DNA of 64,000 bases. Source: an uncultured Lachnospiraceae bacterium. Its GTDB lineage: Bacteria; Bacillota; Clostridia; Lachnospirales; Lachnospiraceae. Shown here piece after piece: positions 1-8,059 of the stretch (positions are counted from its first letter, which is position 1; each line of letters opens with the position of its first letter). The notes under the pieces are model-generated. The model searched no databases. It had not been told where the DNA came from and saw only the letters and a program-made list of their open reading frames with translations. The translations under genes and the position numbers were made by a program. The stretch is from positions 62,001-126,000 of the forward strand of contig CAMWJF010000003.1 in NCBI GenBank assembly GCA_947174505.1, written 5' to 3'.

Positions 1-208
1 CCGACATCACCTGCTCCACCACTTCCTCGGCGCTGTAAAAGCTGTTCTTATTGCGGATATCCGCCACCTTTATCATATAGTTCATGTAGGCCATCCAGAG
101 CATGGTGGTAGCCAGAATCCCGATCATCGCCATCGCTATGATTACGATAACGATAGCGGAGCCTCTGTCGTCACGCCTCTTTTTTGCCCACCTGTAAAGC
201 TGTGCCAT
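1..208 (-). CDS. PilX-like prepilin, partial at the left edge
   Basis: Only the first 69 codons lie in the window. The protein starts with a basic stretch (KKRRDDRG), followed directly by a hydrophobic helix (SAIVIVIIAMAMIGIL), then a polar segment. This is the layout of a class III prepilin signal, with cleavage expected after the Gly. The Glu at mature position 5 seen in major pilins is absent, as in PilX-type minor pilins. The ATG at 208 is preceded by AGGCGGAAAA; an in-frame ATG at 229 (MKRAGGK) is an alternative start. It is the last pilus gene visible in the minus-strand cluster and follows the PilW/V-like gene after 195 bases of GC-rich sequence. The minor-pilin role is inferred from signal and position, because the C-terminal part is outside the window. 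Confidence 0.7.
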   Translation of the reverse strand, partial: MAQLYRWAKKRRDDRGSAIVIVIIAMAMIGILATTMLWMAYMNYMIKVADIRNKNSFYSAEEVVEQVMS

Positions 209-403
209 TTTTCCGCCTGCTCTTTTCATACCCCACACCCCATTATCCCTGTCGCTTCCGTCCATCCGCGCCGTCCGGCCTTCTCTCTGCCGTCCGCCGC
301 GCTCTCCCCTGTCTGTACGGCTGCTGTCCGGCTCTCCCCACCGACCGCACCGCTGCTGTCAGTGGGCCGCTGTCATTTTCTCCGTCCCGGCCACTGTCCG
401 CCG

Positions 404-1858
404 TCAGTTCGTCGTGCTTCCCCCGATCACGACCATCCGCATATCGTCGGGGAAGCCGCTGTCCGCCGCACCTTCTTTATAGACGCTGACCGTCACGTCG
501 TAAATCAGTTCCGTAGCTTCCCCAGGCGCCGCCGCTCTTCCCATGGGGCTGCGCACGCCGTCCAGCGTGAAAATGTTCATGTCGCTCCCACCGCTCAGAT
601 CCATGTTCGTCCCATTCACGGTAAACTGTGCAGGAAGCTCCAGCGGCGCTCCCGCCAGATAGTTTTTGCCCACCAGATTTAAACCGAGGTTCGTCTTTAA
701 GAAAAACTTCTCTTTGTCATGCGCGGCCCCGAGCCCGTCCTGTATCTCGACAGCCGCCTTATATGCCTGCTCCGCCGCCATCAGCTGCGGGTCCGACAAA
801 TACTCAGGATCACTCAGGTCGGGCATCCCCGGATTAGACACATCTTCTTTCTCATGCCGCTGCTTCGCGATCAGGAGATTTAAGTCAGCCCCCGAACCGT
901 TTCTTACAATGATCTTATCGGTGATCTTATCGGGTGTGGTCGCGTCGTAGAGGGGGTAATAAAAGAGATTGACGTTGATTTTATCGTCCTTCGTCTTCGT
1001 TATCCTGCCACAGGGCATGGCGTTCACCACGTATCCGGAACCAATATCGCCCTTTGTGCTCACGACTTTGGTTGTACCGTCCAAAAGACTGTATGTAAAA
1101 TCATAAGTCTGCGTAACCACCATATCCGCCTTCGGCCGTCCATCCTCATCCACTTCCGCACTAACCGACAGCTCTATTTCTATCGTCCGGCTGAACTGGT
1201 CAAAGAAAGTATGCAGATTCTTGTAGTGAACCGCATCCTGTATTTTCTGAAACTCACTGGTAAGCATGACGTCCGAAACCCCGGCCGCCCGCAGCCTGTT
1301 CTCTATGTCATTCTTTATGTCGCTGTCCTTAAAGACACTGGCAAGTGCCGCCTGCCTGTACTTCTCCGCCTCCACAAAGGTGCCGTTTTCCTTATCGATG
1401 CTTCTGGCATCCGCCAGCGCCGCATCGTTAAACTCATTGTCATGGGTGAGGGTGCCTGTCATATACCCCCTGCCGTCCACTTCGATCTTTGCGTCGTACT
1501 CGCTGCCCTGCATGGAAAGCTGCCGCATACTGAACACATAAAGTCCCGGCGCGGGATTGCCCGAAGGATCCACCTCAAGCCCAGTCTCCTCCGCCACGCT
1601 GCCCTTAATCAGCCGGCTGTCTATCACATAGAAACCGCTCGACGGGTCGGCAAACTGCGTTTTTATCTCCTCTATATCGTATGCCTTCAGTCCCTCCATA
1701 ATGTCCTGCGCCACGGTGGTGGCACGCAGGGTCTGTCTGGACTTGATATTGATCCTGTTGGAAGAGACAAACAGATTCATAAGCGGAATCACGATAATGG
1801 CAAGTATTACTACCGCAATCAGAAGCTCCACCAAGGAAAATCCGGCGTCCTTATTCAC
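404..1858 (-). CDS. PilW/PilV-like type IV prepilin, unusually long
   Basis: The product is 484 residues from the GTG at 1858. That start gives a classical prepilin leader (VNKDAG, then FSLVELLIAVVILAI) with Gly at -1, Phe at +1 and Glu at +5. The reading frame stays open to a TTG at 1936, which would place 26 unlikely residues before the leader, so GTG is preferred. The rest is a large soluble domain with no family I recognise. At about 480 residues it is far longer than a major pilin and resembles the big minor pilins annotated as PilW or PilV in Gram-positive pili. It lies between pilO and a PilX-like gene, so it is probably a minor or tip subunit processed by the PilD homologue at 4927-5682. 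Confidence 0.82.
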   Translation of the reverse strand: MNKDAGFSLVELLIAVVILAIIVIPLMNLFVSSNRINIKSRQTLRATTVAQDIMEGLKAYDIEEIKTQFADPSSGFYVIDSRLIKGSVAEETGLEVDPSGNPAPGLYVFSMRQLSMQGSEYDAKIEVDGRGYMTGTLTHDNEFNDAALADARSIDKENGTFVEAEKYRQAALASVFKDSDIKNDIENRLRAAGVSDVMLTSEFQKIQDAVHYKNLHTFFDQFSRTIEIELSVSAEVDEDGRPKADMVVTQTYDFTYSLLDGTTKVVSTKGDIGSGYVVNAMPCGRITKTKDDKINVNLFYYPLYDATTPDKITDKIIVRNGSGADLNLLIAKQRHEKEDVSNPGMPDLSDPEYLSDPQLMAAEQAYKAAVEIQDGLGAAHDKEKFFLKTNLGLNLVGKNYLAGAPLELPAQFTVNGTNMDLSGGSDMNIFTLDGVRSPMGRAAAPGEATELIYDVTVSVYKEGAADSGFPDDMRMVVIGGSTTN

Positions 1859-1930
1859 TTTTCGCCTGTCTTCTGCTGTCGTCAAACCGCTGTCCCCCTG
1901 TCTTCTGCCGCATCTGTTCCATCCACACGG

Positions 1931-2112
1931 CCTCAACGTCTTCCGCGCCCTTACTCCTTCTGCGCGGCCTCCGCGTCTTCCGCACTATTACTCCTCTGCA
2001 TAGCCTCCGCGTCTTCCGCACTATTACTCCTCTGCACGGCCTCCGCGTCTTCCGCATCCTTACTCCTTCTGTGCCGCCGCCGCGTCTTCGTCCGCCGTTA
2101 CTCCTCTGCCGC
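1931..2112 (-). repeat. Degenerate 36-37 bp tandem repeat at the end of pilO
   Basis: About five units with starts near 1931, 1968, 2004, 2040 and 2077 fill the gap between pilO and the PilW-like gene. The unit overlapping the pilO stop resembles the last pilO codons (GAGGACGCGGCAGAGGAGTAA on the minus strand differs little from the unit core), so the array may be an amplified gene end. In pilO's own frame a 36-bp unit would read AEDAEAxQRSNS. In another frame each central unit carries AGGAG-TAATA-GTG, a ribosome site correctly spaced from a GTG. There are no unique spacers, so this is not CRISPR. Confidence 0.8.
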
Positions 2113-2931
2113 GTCCTCGCCCGCTTCACCTTCCGCGCCGTCCTCCAGATCGGGAAGACTGCCCTCGCTGCGGATCACCCGCGTGCCGAAAATATTGTCC
2201 GTGCCGAGAAGCACGCCGCCAAAGTCAGGTTCCTCGTACACCTTGCCCTCCTGGTCTGGCACACAGAACATATTCACCGCCGTGACGCCTCTCAGGAGCC
2301 CCGTCTGCTCGTCATAAACCACCGACAGGTTATCAATCACCATGCGGTCTGTCTGCATACAGATATTTTTGACACTCCGTTTCAGCCCCTCATAGGAAAC
2401 TTCATAGTTGATCGTCGCTTTACGGTTCATCAGATGAAACGGATTCACGCCCGCCGCGCTCTGCGTATCTCCCGCTTCGGGCGTAGGCGCCTCCTGCGTT
2501 CCTGTCGCGTCCTCGATCTCCTCCACCTCTTCGATCTCATAGGTGGCGTCAGGCATTTCCTCCTGCTGCAGCTCTTCCGCAAAGGGCACCTCCACCAGCG
2601 CGTCTATGGTGACGGACTGTATCTTCATCGGGGAGAGCAGTTCCTGATTGATCGCTAAGAGAACCGCGTTCTCCTCCCGCACATCCACCGGGAAAAGCTG
2701 GTAGATTTCCTCTATTTCCCGCCGCATTTGCGCCGTCTCGCTCTCATACGAATCCCTGTTCGCAGATTTGCCCTGCAGATCCGCGATCCGCAGCTCAAGC
2801 TGCTCGTTCTCCTCCGTAAGCGCTTCCATTTTCTCCATCGTCGGCTGGAACACTAACATATAGGAACAGACAACGGCAAGCACCCCAAGCAGGCCAAGTA
2901 ACAATAATACGTCTCTCTTTGATACCTTCAT
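2098..2931 (-). CDS. pilO: PilO-like pilus alignment-complex protein
   Basis: A 277-residue bitopic protein: short cytoplasmic start (MKVSKRD), one membrane helix at about residues 8-28, then a coiled-coil (TMEKMEALTEENEQLELRI) and a periplasm-side domain. This is the build of PilO, which pairs with PilN next to the inner-membrane platform. It lies 12 bases after the pilM-pilN fusion and is surely co-transcribed. The C-terminus is a low-complexity acidic tail (AEGEAGEDAAEE), and the sequence beyond the stop repeats this end several times. PilO proteins diverge strongly, so the assignment rests on topology and position. Confidence 0.8.
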   Translation of the reverse strand: MKVSKRDVLLLLGLLGVLAVVCSYMLVFQPTMEKMEALTEENEQLELRIADLQGKSANRDSYESETAQMRREIEEIYQLFPVDVREENAVLLAINQELLSPMKIQSVTIDALVEVPFAEELQQEEMPDATYEIEEVEEIEDATGTQEAPTPEAGDTQSAAGVNPFHLMNRKATINYEVSYEGLKRSVKNICMQTDRMVIDNLSVVYDEQTGLLRGVTAVNMFCVPDQEGKVYEEPDFGGVLLGTDNIFGTRVIRSEGSLPDLEDGAEGEAGEDAAEE

Positions 2932-2943
2932 CTTCTGCGCCTC

Positions 2944-4713
2944 CTATTCTGCCGCTTCGTCCGCAGCCACTGTATCTGCATCATCCGCAGCAGCCGTTTC
3001 CGCCCCGCCGGTTCCATCCGCTTCTCCCGTTCCGTCCAGACCGTCGTCCCCTTCCGTTTCCTCCGGCTCGTATCCCACATCCTGATACGCCGCCGTCACC
3101 GTGAAGTTCACCACATGCTCCCCGCTCTCCTCGTTCTCCTCCTCCACAAGGGACGTCACCGTCACCCGCTCCGGGATAAGTGAGTGGAAAGTGCGCATCT
3201 GCTCCACAGTCTCGCCCGCATCATCCTTCGTCTGTACCTTCATATTGATGGTTACTTCGTAGGCATCGCTGGAAAACGAAACCACATTCACACTGGCGGG
3301 CAGCTTATCCTCCAGCTCGCCAAGAAACTCTTCCAGCCCTTCATTCCGGCTCTCTGTCACCTCATACATGGCGCCCACCATGGCGCGCTCCGTCTTGACC
3401 TCCACATATTCATTGTAAATTGGGATAATTTCTTCCAGACTGCCCGCTTCCGACTTCAGCTCCATATTGGTCTTCGTCAGCTTCGCGTAGCCGATCATCG
3501 GAACCGCCGCGAGCGCGACCGCCGCCACAAGACCGACGCCAAAAACACTGTAAGCCAGCGGCGCCCAGTTCGTTCCCTTTTCGCCGCCTTCCTTTTTCGC
3601 CTTCTCCCTGCCGCGCTTCTCAGACTCCTGCTTAAAGCCCAGAGGGGCGACAGCCGCGCCCACACAGGCTATGTACTCACTGAAACACTCGTTCTTAAAG
3701 TTGCGCATCAGGTTCCAGCCCGCCGCCTCCTTTAAGACTGCCACAGGCATATTGGTCTCACGGGAAAGCAGCTCGCCCATTCCCTTGAAATCCGCACCCA
3801 CACCTGTGATCAGGATTCGCTCAATAGACCCGCCCGCCCCTCTGGACGCATAATAATCGATAACTCTCGTAATACCGCTTATCAGCGGCATAATCGCCTC
3901 CCGCACATCCTCCATCGCCCTGTCCTTCGCGGACATCGCGGAAGCCTCCGCACTCTCAGAACCGCCGCCCTCCTCCGGGGCGATACACTCATTTCTCTGA
4001 AGAACGCGGATCGCCTGCTCCACGGAGCTGACCTCTCCCCAGCAGAGCGTATTCATCACTGTCTCCAGAACCTCTTCCACACCGTAGGCAACGCTTCTGG
4101 TAAACGTCAGCACGGAATTTTCCACTGCCATCACCAGGGACGACCTCTCGTCTATCTTAACAACGATGTGCTTCCCATTCGCACACTCGTCCTTCACTAC
4201 CTGGAAAATACTGTTGCCGGCGTAGTCGATCGCCGCCACTTCCAGCTTCAGCGCCTTTGCCAGCTCATAATACCCCGTCAGAAGCGCCGCTGGCACCGCC
4301 ATCACGAGCAGCTTATACTGCTGGGCGCCCTTGGTCTCGCCGATGGTTCCCAGAATGGTATAAGCAAGCTGGTACTGGCTTAAATCCACCGGGAAATAAT
4401 CCGTGGCATTGGCGTTGACCACATCCGCGATCCGGTTCTCTTTTACGAAAGGAATCGTGACCTCGCGGCTGGCGATCTTCGAGGATGTAATCGTGAATAC
4501 CACCTGTTTGGTCTTCACATGGTTCGCCGCAAGCGCGCGCCGCAAATTCTCCACGTACTCCGGGGAAACCATCAGCGCGCCGTCGTTGATGACCTCCGCG
4601 CCGTTCGATACCGTAAAGCTTTTATAGATCTTGTGCGTTTTCGCTTTGTAATCCACCTCGCAGATTTTGGTAAGCGAATAGCTGATCTCTATCGTAATCG
4701 CCTTAGCCGCCAT
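2944..4713 (-). CDS. pilMN: PilM-PilN fusion protein of the type IV pilus
   Basis: 589 residues joining two usually separate proteins. Residues 1 to about 350 are a PilM-type actin-like ATPase fold: it opens AKAITIEISYSLTKICEV, has KENRIADVVNANATDYFPVDLSQY typical of PilM split over residues near 90-115, and a late ITGVGADFKG glycine motif. A lysine/glutamate linker leads to a single membrane helix at about 383-406. A PilN-like region follows (coiled-coil, then LPASVNVVSFSS and a beta-rich domain), ending in a 35-40 residue acidic tail. PilM normally binds the cytoplasmic N-terminus of PilN, so fusion makes that contact permanent. pilO follows by 12 bases. A 214-base gap upstream separates it from pilD. 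Confidence 0.88.
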   Translation of the reverse strand: MAAKAITIEISYSLTKICEVDYKAKTHKIYKSFTVSNGAEVINDGALMVSPEYVENLRRALAANHVKTKQVVFTITSSKIASREVTIPFVKENRIADVVNANATDYFPVDLSQYQLAYTILGTIGETKGAQQYKLLVMAVPAALLTGYYELAKALKLEVAAIDYAGNSIFQVVKDECANGKHIVVKIDERSSLVMAVENSVLTFTRSVAYGVEEVLETVMNTLCWGEVSSVEQAIRVLQRNECIAPEEGGGSESAEASAMSAKDRAMEDVREAIMPLISGITRVIDYYASRGAGGSIERILITGVGADFKGMGELLSRETNMPVAVLKEAAGWNLMRNFKNECFSEYIACVGAAVAPLGFKQESEKRGREKAKKEGGEKGTNWAPLAYSVFGVGLVAAVALAAVPMIGYAKLTKTNMELKSEAGSLEEIIPIYNEYVEVKTERAMVGAMYEVTESRNEGLEEFLGELEDKLPASVNVVSFSSDAYEVTINMKVQTKDDAGETVEQMRTFHSLIPERVTVTSLVEEENEESGEHVVNFTVTAAYQDVGYEPEETEGDDGLDGTGEADGTGGAETAAADDADTVAADEAAE

Positions 4714-4802
4714 GTATCATTTCCTCCCTCACACATTTTACTCTGCCGTATTTTCTATACCGAAATTATGGAGCAGACTGTATATCTATAAAGAGACAAT
4801 AA

Positions 4803-4826
4803 ACCTGCCGGAAACACCGTGCAGGT
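4803..4826 (-). terminator. Hairpin between pilD and pilMN
   Basis: ACCTGC-CGG pairs with CCG-T-GCAGGT with one bulged base. On the minus strand it is followed by TTTATTG, which could end part of the pilD transcripts; on the plus strand it is followed by ATTTTT. The rest of the 4714-4926 gap shows nothing else that I recognise. Confidence 0.4.
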
Positions 4827-4926
4827 ATTTTTCTAAGTTCCTATGGCACAAACCATATATAATCTATGTCATTACGCTTCTGTCCCATCATATGCCGCCA
4901 TCTTAACCCGATGCCAACATATGGTG

Positions 4927-5682
4927 TCACAGAAACCGCCCGAAATACCAGTCGAGCATCTGCTCTCCCCACAGCGCCGCGATCAGGACGCCCATGGACA
5001 GATACGGACCCATCGCCAGCACGCGGCCCTCGCCGCTTGCCTTCATACGGATCACATGGATGACTGCGCCAAGGACACAGCCAAGCAGAAAGGCCAGAAT
5101 AATCAGTTTCCAGCCAAGCAGCAGCCCGCAGGCCGCCATCAGCTTCACATCGCCGCCGCCGATCGCCCTTCCGCCGGTGGCATAGCACAAAACAGCTAAC
5201 ACAATACTGACAGAAAAGAGGCCGGTCAGGTAGGTGAGGATATTGGAAAAGTCCGTCGCCGCCCGGACCAGCCCCAGTGCCAGTATAAACAGATTGATTC
5301 CAAAAGGAATCTCATATGTCCTAAAGTCGATCACGCTCAAAACGAGGAGCGCGGAAGCCATCAGACAATAGAGTAGGGATTCTACGCCGAGGCCGCCTGT
5401 CCATACGATACAAACGTATAAGATTCCGTTCGCCGCCTCAATCAGAGGATACTGGACAGAAAGTTTCGCGCCGCATTTGCGGCATTTACCCCGCAGTGCA
5501 AGGAAACTGCATACTGGGATCATGTCGTACCATTTCAGGTGATACCCACAGCTCATACAGTGGGAGGACGTCTTTACGATATCCTCCTTCTCCGGGATAC
5601 GGAAAATGCAGACATTCAGGAAGCTGCCGATCACGATGCCGAAGAGAAATATGGTGCTGTAAAGTAAGAGATCTGGTAACAT
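4927..5682 (-). CDS. pilD: Prepilin peptidase PilD (A24A family)
   Basis: A 251-residue polytopic membrane protease that cleaves prepilin leaders and N-methylates the new N-terminus. The cytoplasmic loop near residues 40-75 holds two CxxC pairs (CMSCG and CRKCG), the zinc site of full-length bifunctional prepilin peptidases. The catalytic aspartates are visible in VIDFRTYEIP and in GGGDVKLMA (the family's GxGD motif). Length and roughly seven hydrophobic segments fit the family. It lies between pilA and pilMN in the same orientation. A G10 homopolymer (minus strand) lies about 40 bases upstream of the start, which may make expression variable. Confidence 0.94.
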   Translation of the reverse strand: MLPDLLLYSTIFLFGIVIGSFLNVCIFRIPEKEDIVKTSSHCMSCGYHLKWYDMIPVCSFLALRGKCRKCGAKLSVQYPLIEAANGILYVCIVWTGGLGVESLLYCLMASALLVLSVIDFRTYEIPFGINLFILALGLVRAATDFSNILTYLTGLFSVSIVLAVLCYATGGRAIGGGDVKLMAACGLLLGWKLIILAFLLGCVLGAVIHVIRMKASGEGRVLAMGPYLSMGVLIAALWGEQMLDWYFGRFL

Positions 5683-5721
5683 ATTGTTTCCTTCTGTGGG
5701 ATATTGTTCTGTAACGTATTA

Positions 5722-5731
5722 CCCCCCCCCC
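5722..5731 (-). repeat. Homopolymer of ten G (minus strand) upstream of pilD
   Basis: The plus strand reads ten consecutive C at 5722-5731, in the leader between pilA and pilD. Tracts of this length are prone to slippage. It is outside any coding frame I support, so an effect would be on promoter spacing or transcript structure. Confidence 0.6.
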
Positions 5732-5732
5732 A

Positions 5733-5768
5733 TGCAAAAAAGCGTTTTTTGAGGTTCGCTTTTCTGCA
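5733..5768 (-). terminator. Hairpin between pilA and pilD
   Basis: TGCAAAAAAGCG (5733-5744) and CGCTTTTCTGCA (5757-5768) form an 11-of-12 bp stem. On the minus strand it lies about 65 bases after the pilA stop and runs straight into the G10 tract. It could attenuate read-through from the strongly expressed pilin gene into pilD, but no U-run follows, so the termination role is uncertain. Confidence 0.4.
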
Positions 5769-5834
5769 CGAGGGGCGAGGGGTTATGCCGTGTTACTTAT
5801 GTTTTGGTTTTCAGTATTGTATGTAACCTAGTAC

Positions 5835-6311
5835 TTAAGGGGTCCCGCCAGCAGTCGCAAGCTGTCCAGAAACTTCAACGCCACTACCGCTCGCTGCTTC
5901 TACATTCCAGATTTTGTTCGTAGAATCATAAACCAATCTGATATCTAAACTAACAGTCGAATATGCGGTAGACTGTAATTTACCGCCACCTGCAGTAGTA
6001 GAATCCAGCATTCCTTGAGATACAAATAAACTCGATAAGTCACTTGAAACTGTGATCGTGTTAGAGGTATTATTCTTTATCGAATACTTGTCAGCTGCAC
6101 CAGCAGTTAGCGTAACATCCGGATCAGCTGCAAGAACCTGCATCGCGTTGATATACTCAACGATGGTGGTCTGGTCGGATGATACTCTACTCTTCTCCAC
6201 ATATCTCAGGTACTGAGGCGCCAGCACTACGATCAGGATTGCCATGATGGCAATAACGATGATCAGCTCGACGAGGGAGAAACCTTTGTCATTCATGTTC
6301 TGTTTCTTCAT
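5835..6311 (-). CDS. pilA: Major type IV pilin PilA
   Basis: A 158-residue prepilin. The leader MKKQNMNDKG is followed by the canonical mature start FSLVELIIVIAIMAIL, with Gly-1, Phe+1 and Glu+5, then the long alpha1 helix (YLRYVEKSR). The small, Ser/Thr-rich globular head has no cysteines, so there is no disulfide-bounded D-region. The start is fixed by AAGGAGAAGGAAACA just upstream. The 205-base leader carries a TATAAT box at 6461-6466 (minus strand) without a convincing -35 at normal distance. I looked there for a c-di-GMP riboswitch, known upstream of some clostridial pilin genes, and saw none. It is likely the main fibre subunit, built by PilB and PilC and retracted by PilT. Confidence 0.95.
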   Translation of the reverse strand: MKKQNMNDKGFSLVELIIVIAIMAILIVVLAPQYLRYVEKSRVSSDQTTIVEYINAMQVLAADPDVTLTAGAADKYSIKNNTSNTITVSSDLSSLFVSQGMLDSTTAGGGKLQSTAYSTVSLDIRLVYDSTNKIWNVEAASGSGVEVSGQLATAGGTP

Positions 6312-6516
6312 TGTTTCCTTCTCCTTTTCATCATAAAAATTGGGGTTTGTAGTTACATTTATCTTAAACGCGGCCTTCCCTACTCAGCGCGCTTAATTCA
6401 GAAATTCGCTTTCTATACAAGAAACGCATCATAATATTTCATCAGCATCTCGTCCGTTGTATTATATAAGTTTTCCCCGGCAAAATAATCCGTCAATTCT
6501 TCAATGCAAAAACAAC

Positions 6517-7731
6517 TTACAGATTATCCAGCGCCGAGTACATCGTCACCATAGGCGCCATCACCGCACCAATCAGGAAACCGACAACGCCCGCCAGCAC
6601 AATAATGATCATAGGCTCCATAGCAGCCATCAGGGACTGCACCGCCATCTCCACTTCTTCTTCGTAATAATCAGCCAGCTTATTGAGCATATCCTCCGTA
6701 GAGCCGGCTTCCTCGCCGATCCGCATCATATGGTAAACCATGGGCGGAAACAGGCCGCAGGTTCGTACAGGCTGGGACAGGGGCACACCGATCATAATCT
6801 GCTCGACCGCCTCCTTGAGAGCCTCCTTAAACCAGATGTTCGTCATGGTGTCCGCCACGATGTCCACTGCCTCGATCAGCGGCACACCCGCCGTCAGCAG
6901 GGTACTCAGCGTCCTTGCCATCTGTGCGCTGGCGGATTTCACCACCAGATTTTTAACCGCCGGAATCTTTAACTGCAGTTTCCCGAAAAGATGTTTGCCG
7001 GAACCGGTCTTTCCGTAAGCCTTAAGGGCAAATACGGCAGCCGCCACGACCGGGATAATTATGTACCAGTTGTTTTGTATAAAATTGCTCAGGGCTACTA
7101 CCGCAAGTGTGATGCCCGGAAGTTCCGTCCCCAGCTGCTCAAACATATCCATATAACGCGGAATAACAAACACCAGCATGACGATCACGACCGCAACCGC
7201 AACAAGCGCCACCACAATCGGATAGATCATCGCCTTCTTGACCATAGCCTGTGTCTTGGCGGACTTCTCAAACTGCACCGCCATACGCTCCATGGCCGTA
7301 TCCAGACTGCCTGACGCCTCGCCCGCTCTGGCCATCTGCACCAGAAGTTCCGGGAACACCGCCGGATGTCCCGCAAGGGAATCCGCGAAGCTCTCGCCCT
7401 TCTCCACGTCCGCACGCACGGCGTAAAGAGCCTTCTGCATCTTCTTATTTTCCGTGGAATCCGCCAGCATGTTTAAGGTCTCAATGATCGTAACACCAGC
7501 TCTGGTGATGCTGGCAAACTGCCGACAGAACACCGCCATGTCGCGGGGTGTGGGCTTGCCTCCGAAATCGAGACTGATATCCCTTGTCAGCGCATTCTGT
7601 TCTGTCAGTTCCAGCACAATAAGACCCTGATTCTTCAGATCCCTGAGTGCAAGATCCTTATTATCAGCGTCTTTACTTCCTTTTATCTCTTTTCCGCCCT
7701 TATCGATCGCGACATATCCCCAGACCGCCAT
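6517..7731 (-). CDS. pilC: PilC inner-membrane platform protein (GspF family)
   Basis: 404 residues from the ATG at 7731 (MAVWGYVAIDKGGKEIKG), preceded by GGGGGAAATGCT; the frame opens 18 codons earlier but those residues fit no PilC start. Two T2SSF repeats are visible, each a four-helix cytoplasmic bundle (first with CRQFASITRAGV, second with ARTLSTLLTAGVPLIEAV) followed by membrane helices near the middle (PIVVALVAVAVVIVMLVF) and the C-terminus. PilC couples ATPase motion to pilin addition and removal. The gene has its own promoter at 7874-7902, because an Rpn-type gene separates it from pilB. Confidence 0.94.
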   Translation of the reverse strand: MAVWGYVAIDKGGKEIKGSKDADNKDLALRDLKNQGLIVLELTEQNALTRDISLDFGGKPTPRDMAVFCRQFASITRAGVTIIETLNMLADSTENKKMQKALYAVRADVEKGESFADSLAGHPAVFPELLVQMARAGEASGSLDTAMERMAVQFEKSAKTQAMVKKAMIYPIVVALVAVAVVIVMLVFVIPRYMDMFEQLGTELPGITLAVVALSNFIQNNWYIIIPVVAAAVFALKAYGKTGSGKHLFGKLQLKIPAVKNLVVKSASAQMARTLSTLLTAGVPLIEAVDIVADTMTNIWFKEALKEAVEQIMIGVPLSQPVRTCGLFPPMVYHMMRIGEEAGSTEDMLNKLADYYEEEVEMAVQSLMAAMEPMIIIVLAGVVGFLIGAVMAPMVTMYSALDNL

Positions 7732-7873
7732 AGCATTTCCCCCGTACTTCCCCTTCGTACTTCCCTGCAGGAGCCATCCCTGCAAGAAATTGCCTGCGTC
7801 CCCCCCTGACTCAATGCCAGAGATACTAGCGCCGATCCCTATCTTCGGTACTAATTTACTATATATAGTTATT

Positions 7874-7902
7874 ACTATAGCACTTTTTCCCTAAGATTGC
7901 AA
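7874..7902 (-). promoter_or_regulatory. Sigma-A-type promoter for pilC
   Basis: On the minus strand TTGCAA (7897-7902) and TATAGT (7874-7879) are separated by 17 bases. The predicted leader of about 135 bases up to pilC contains a G7 run at 7800-7806 and two close copies of GGGAAGTACG. An 11-base GGCGCTAGTAT occurs both upstream and downstream of the promoter. The rest of 7732-8059 shows nothing else recognised. Confidence 0.6.
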
Positions 7903-8059
7903 GTACCGGAAATAAGCATAAAAAATACTAGCGCCGCAAACAGCAGGATACCAACCATCCCCACATAACACACAAGGTTATCATCCCGCCCCATTACATG
8001 GGAATCCAGAAAAGAAAAGCAGTCCCCCGTCCGCCACCGCCGACAGTGCCACCCCTATT

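Noticed and set aside
1931-2112. 36-bp periodic repeat that might be CRISPR
   Set aside because: Units are contiguous with no unique spacers and derive from the pilO gene end.
6312-6516. c-di-GMP riboswitch before pilA
   Set aside because: I looked for class I and class II core motifs in the pilA and pilC leaders and found none.
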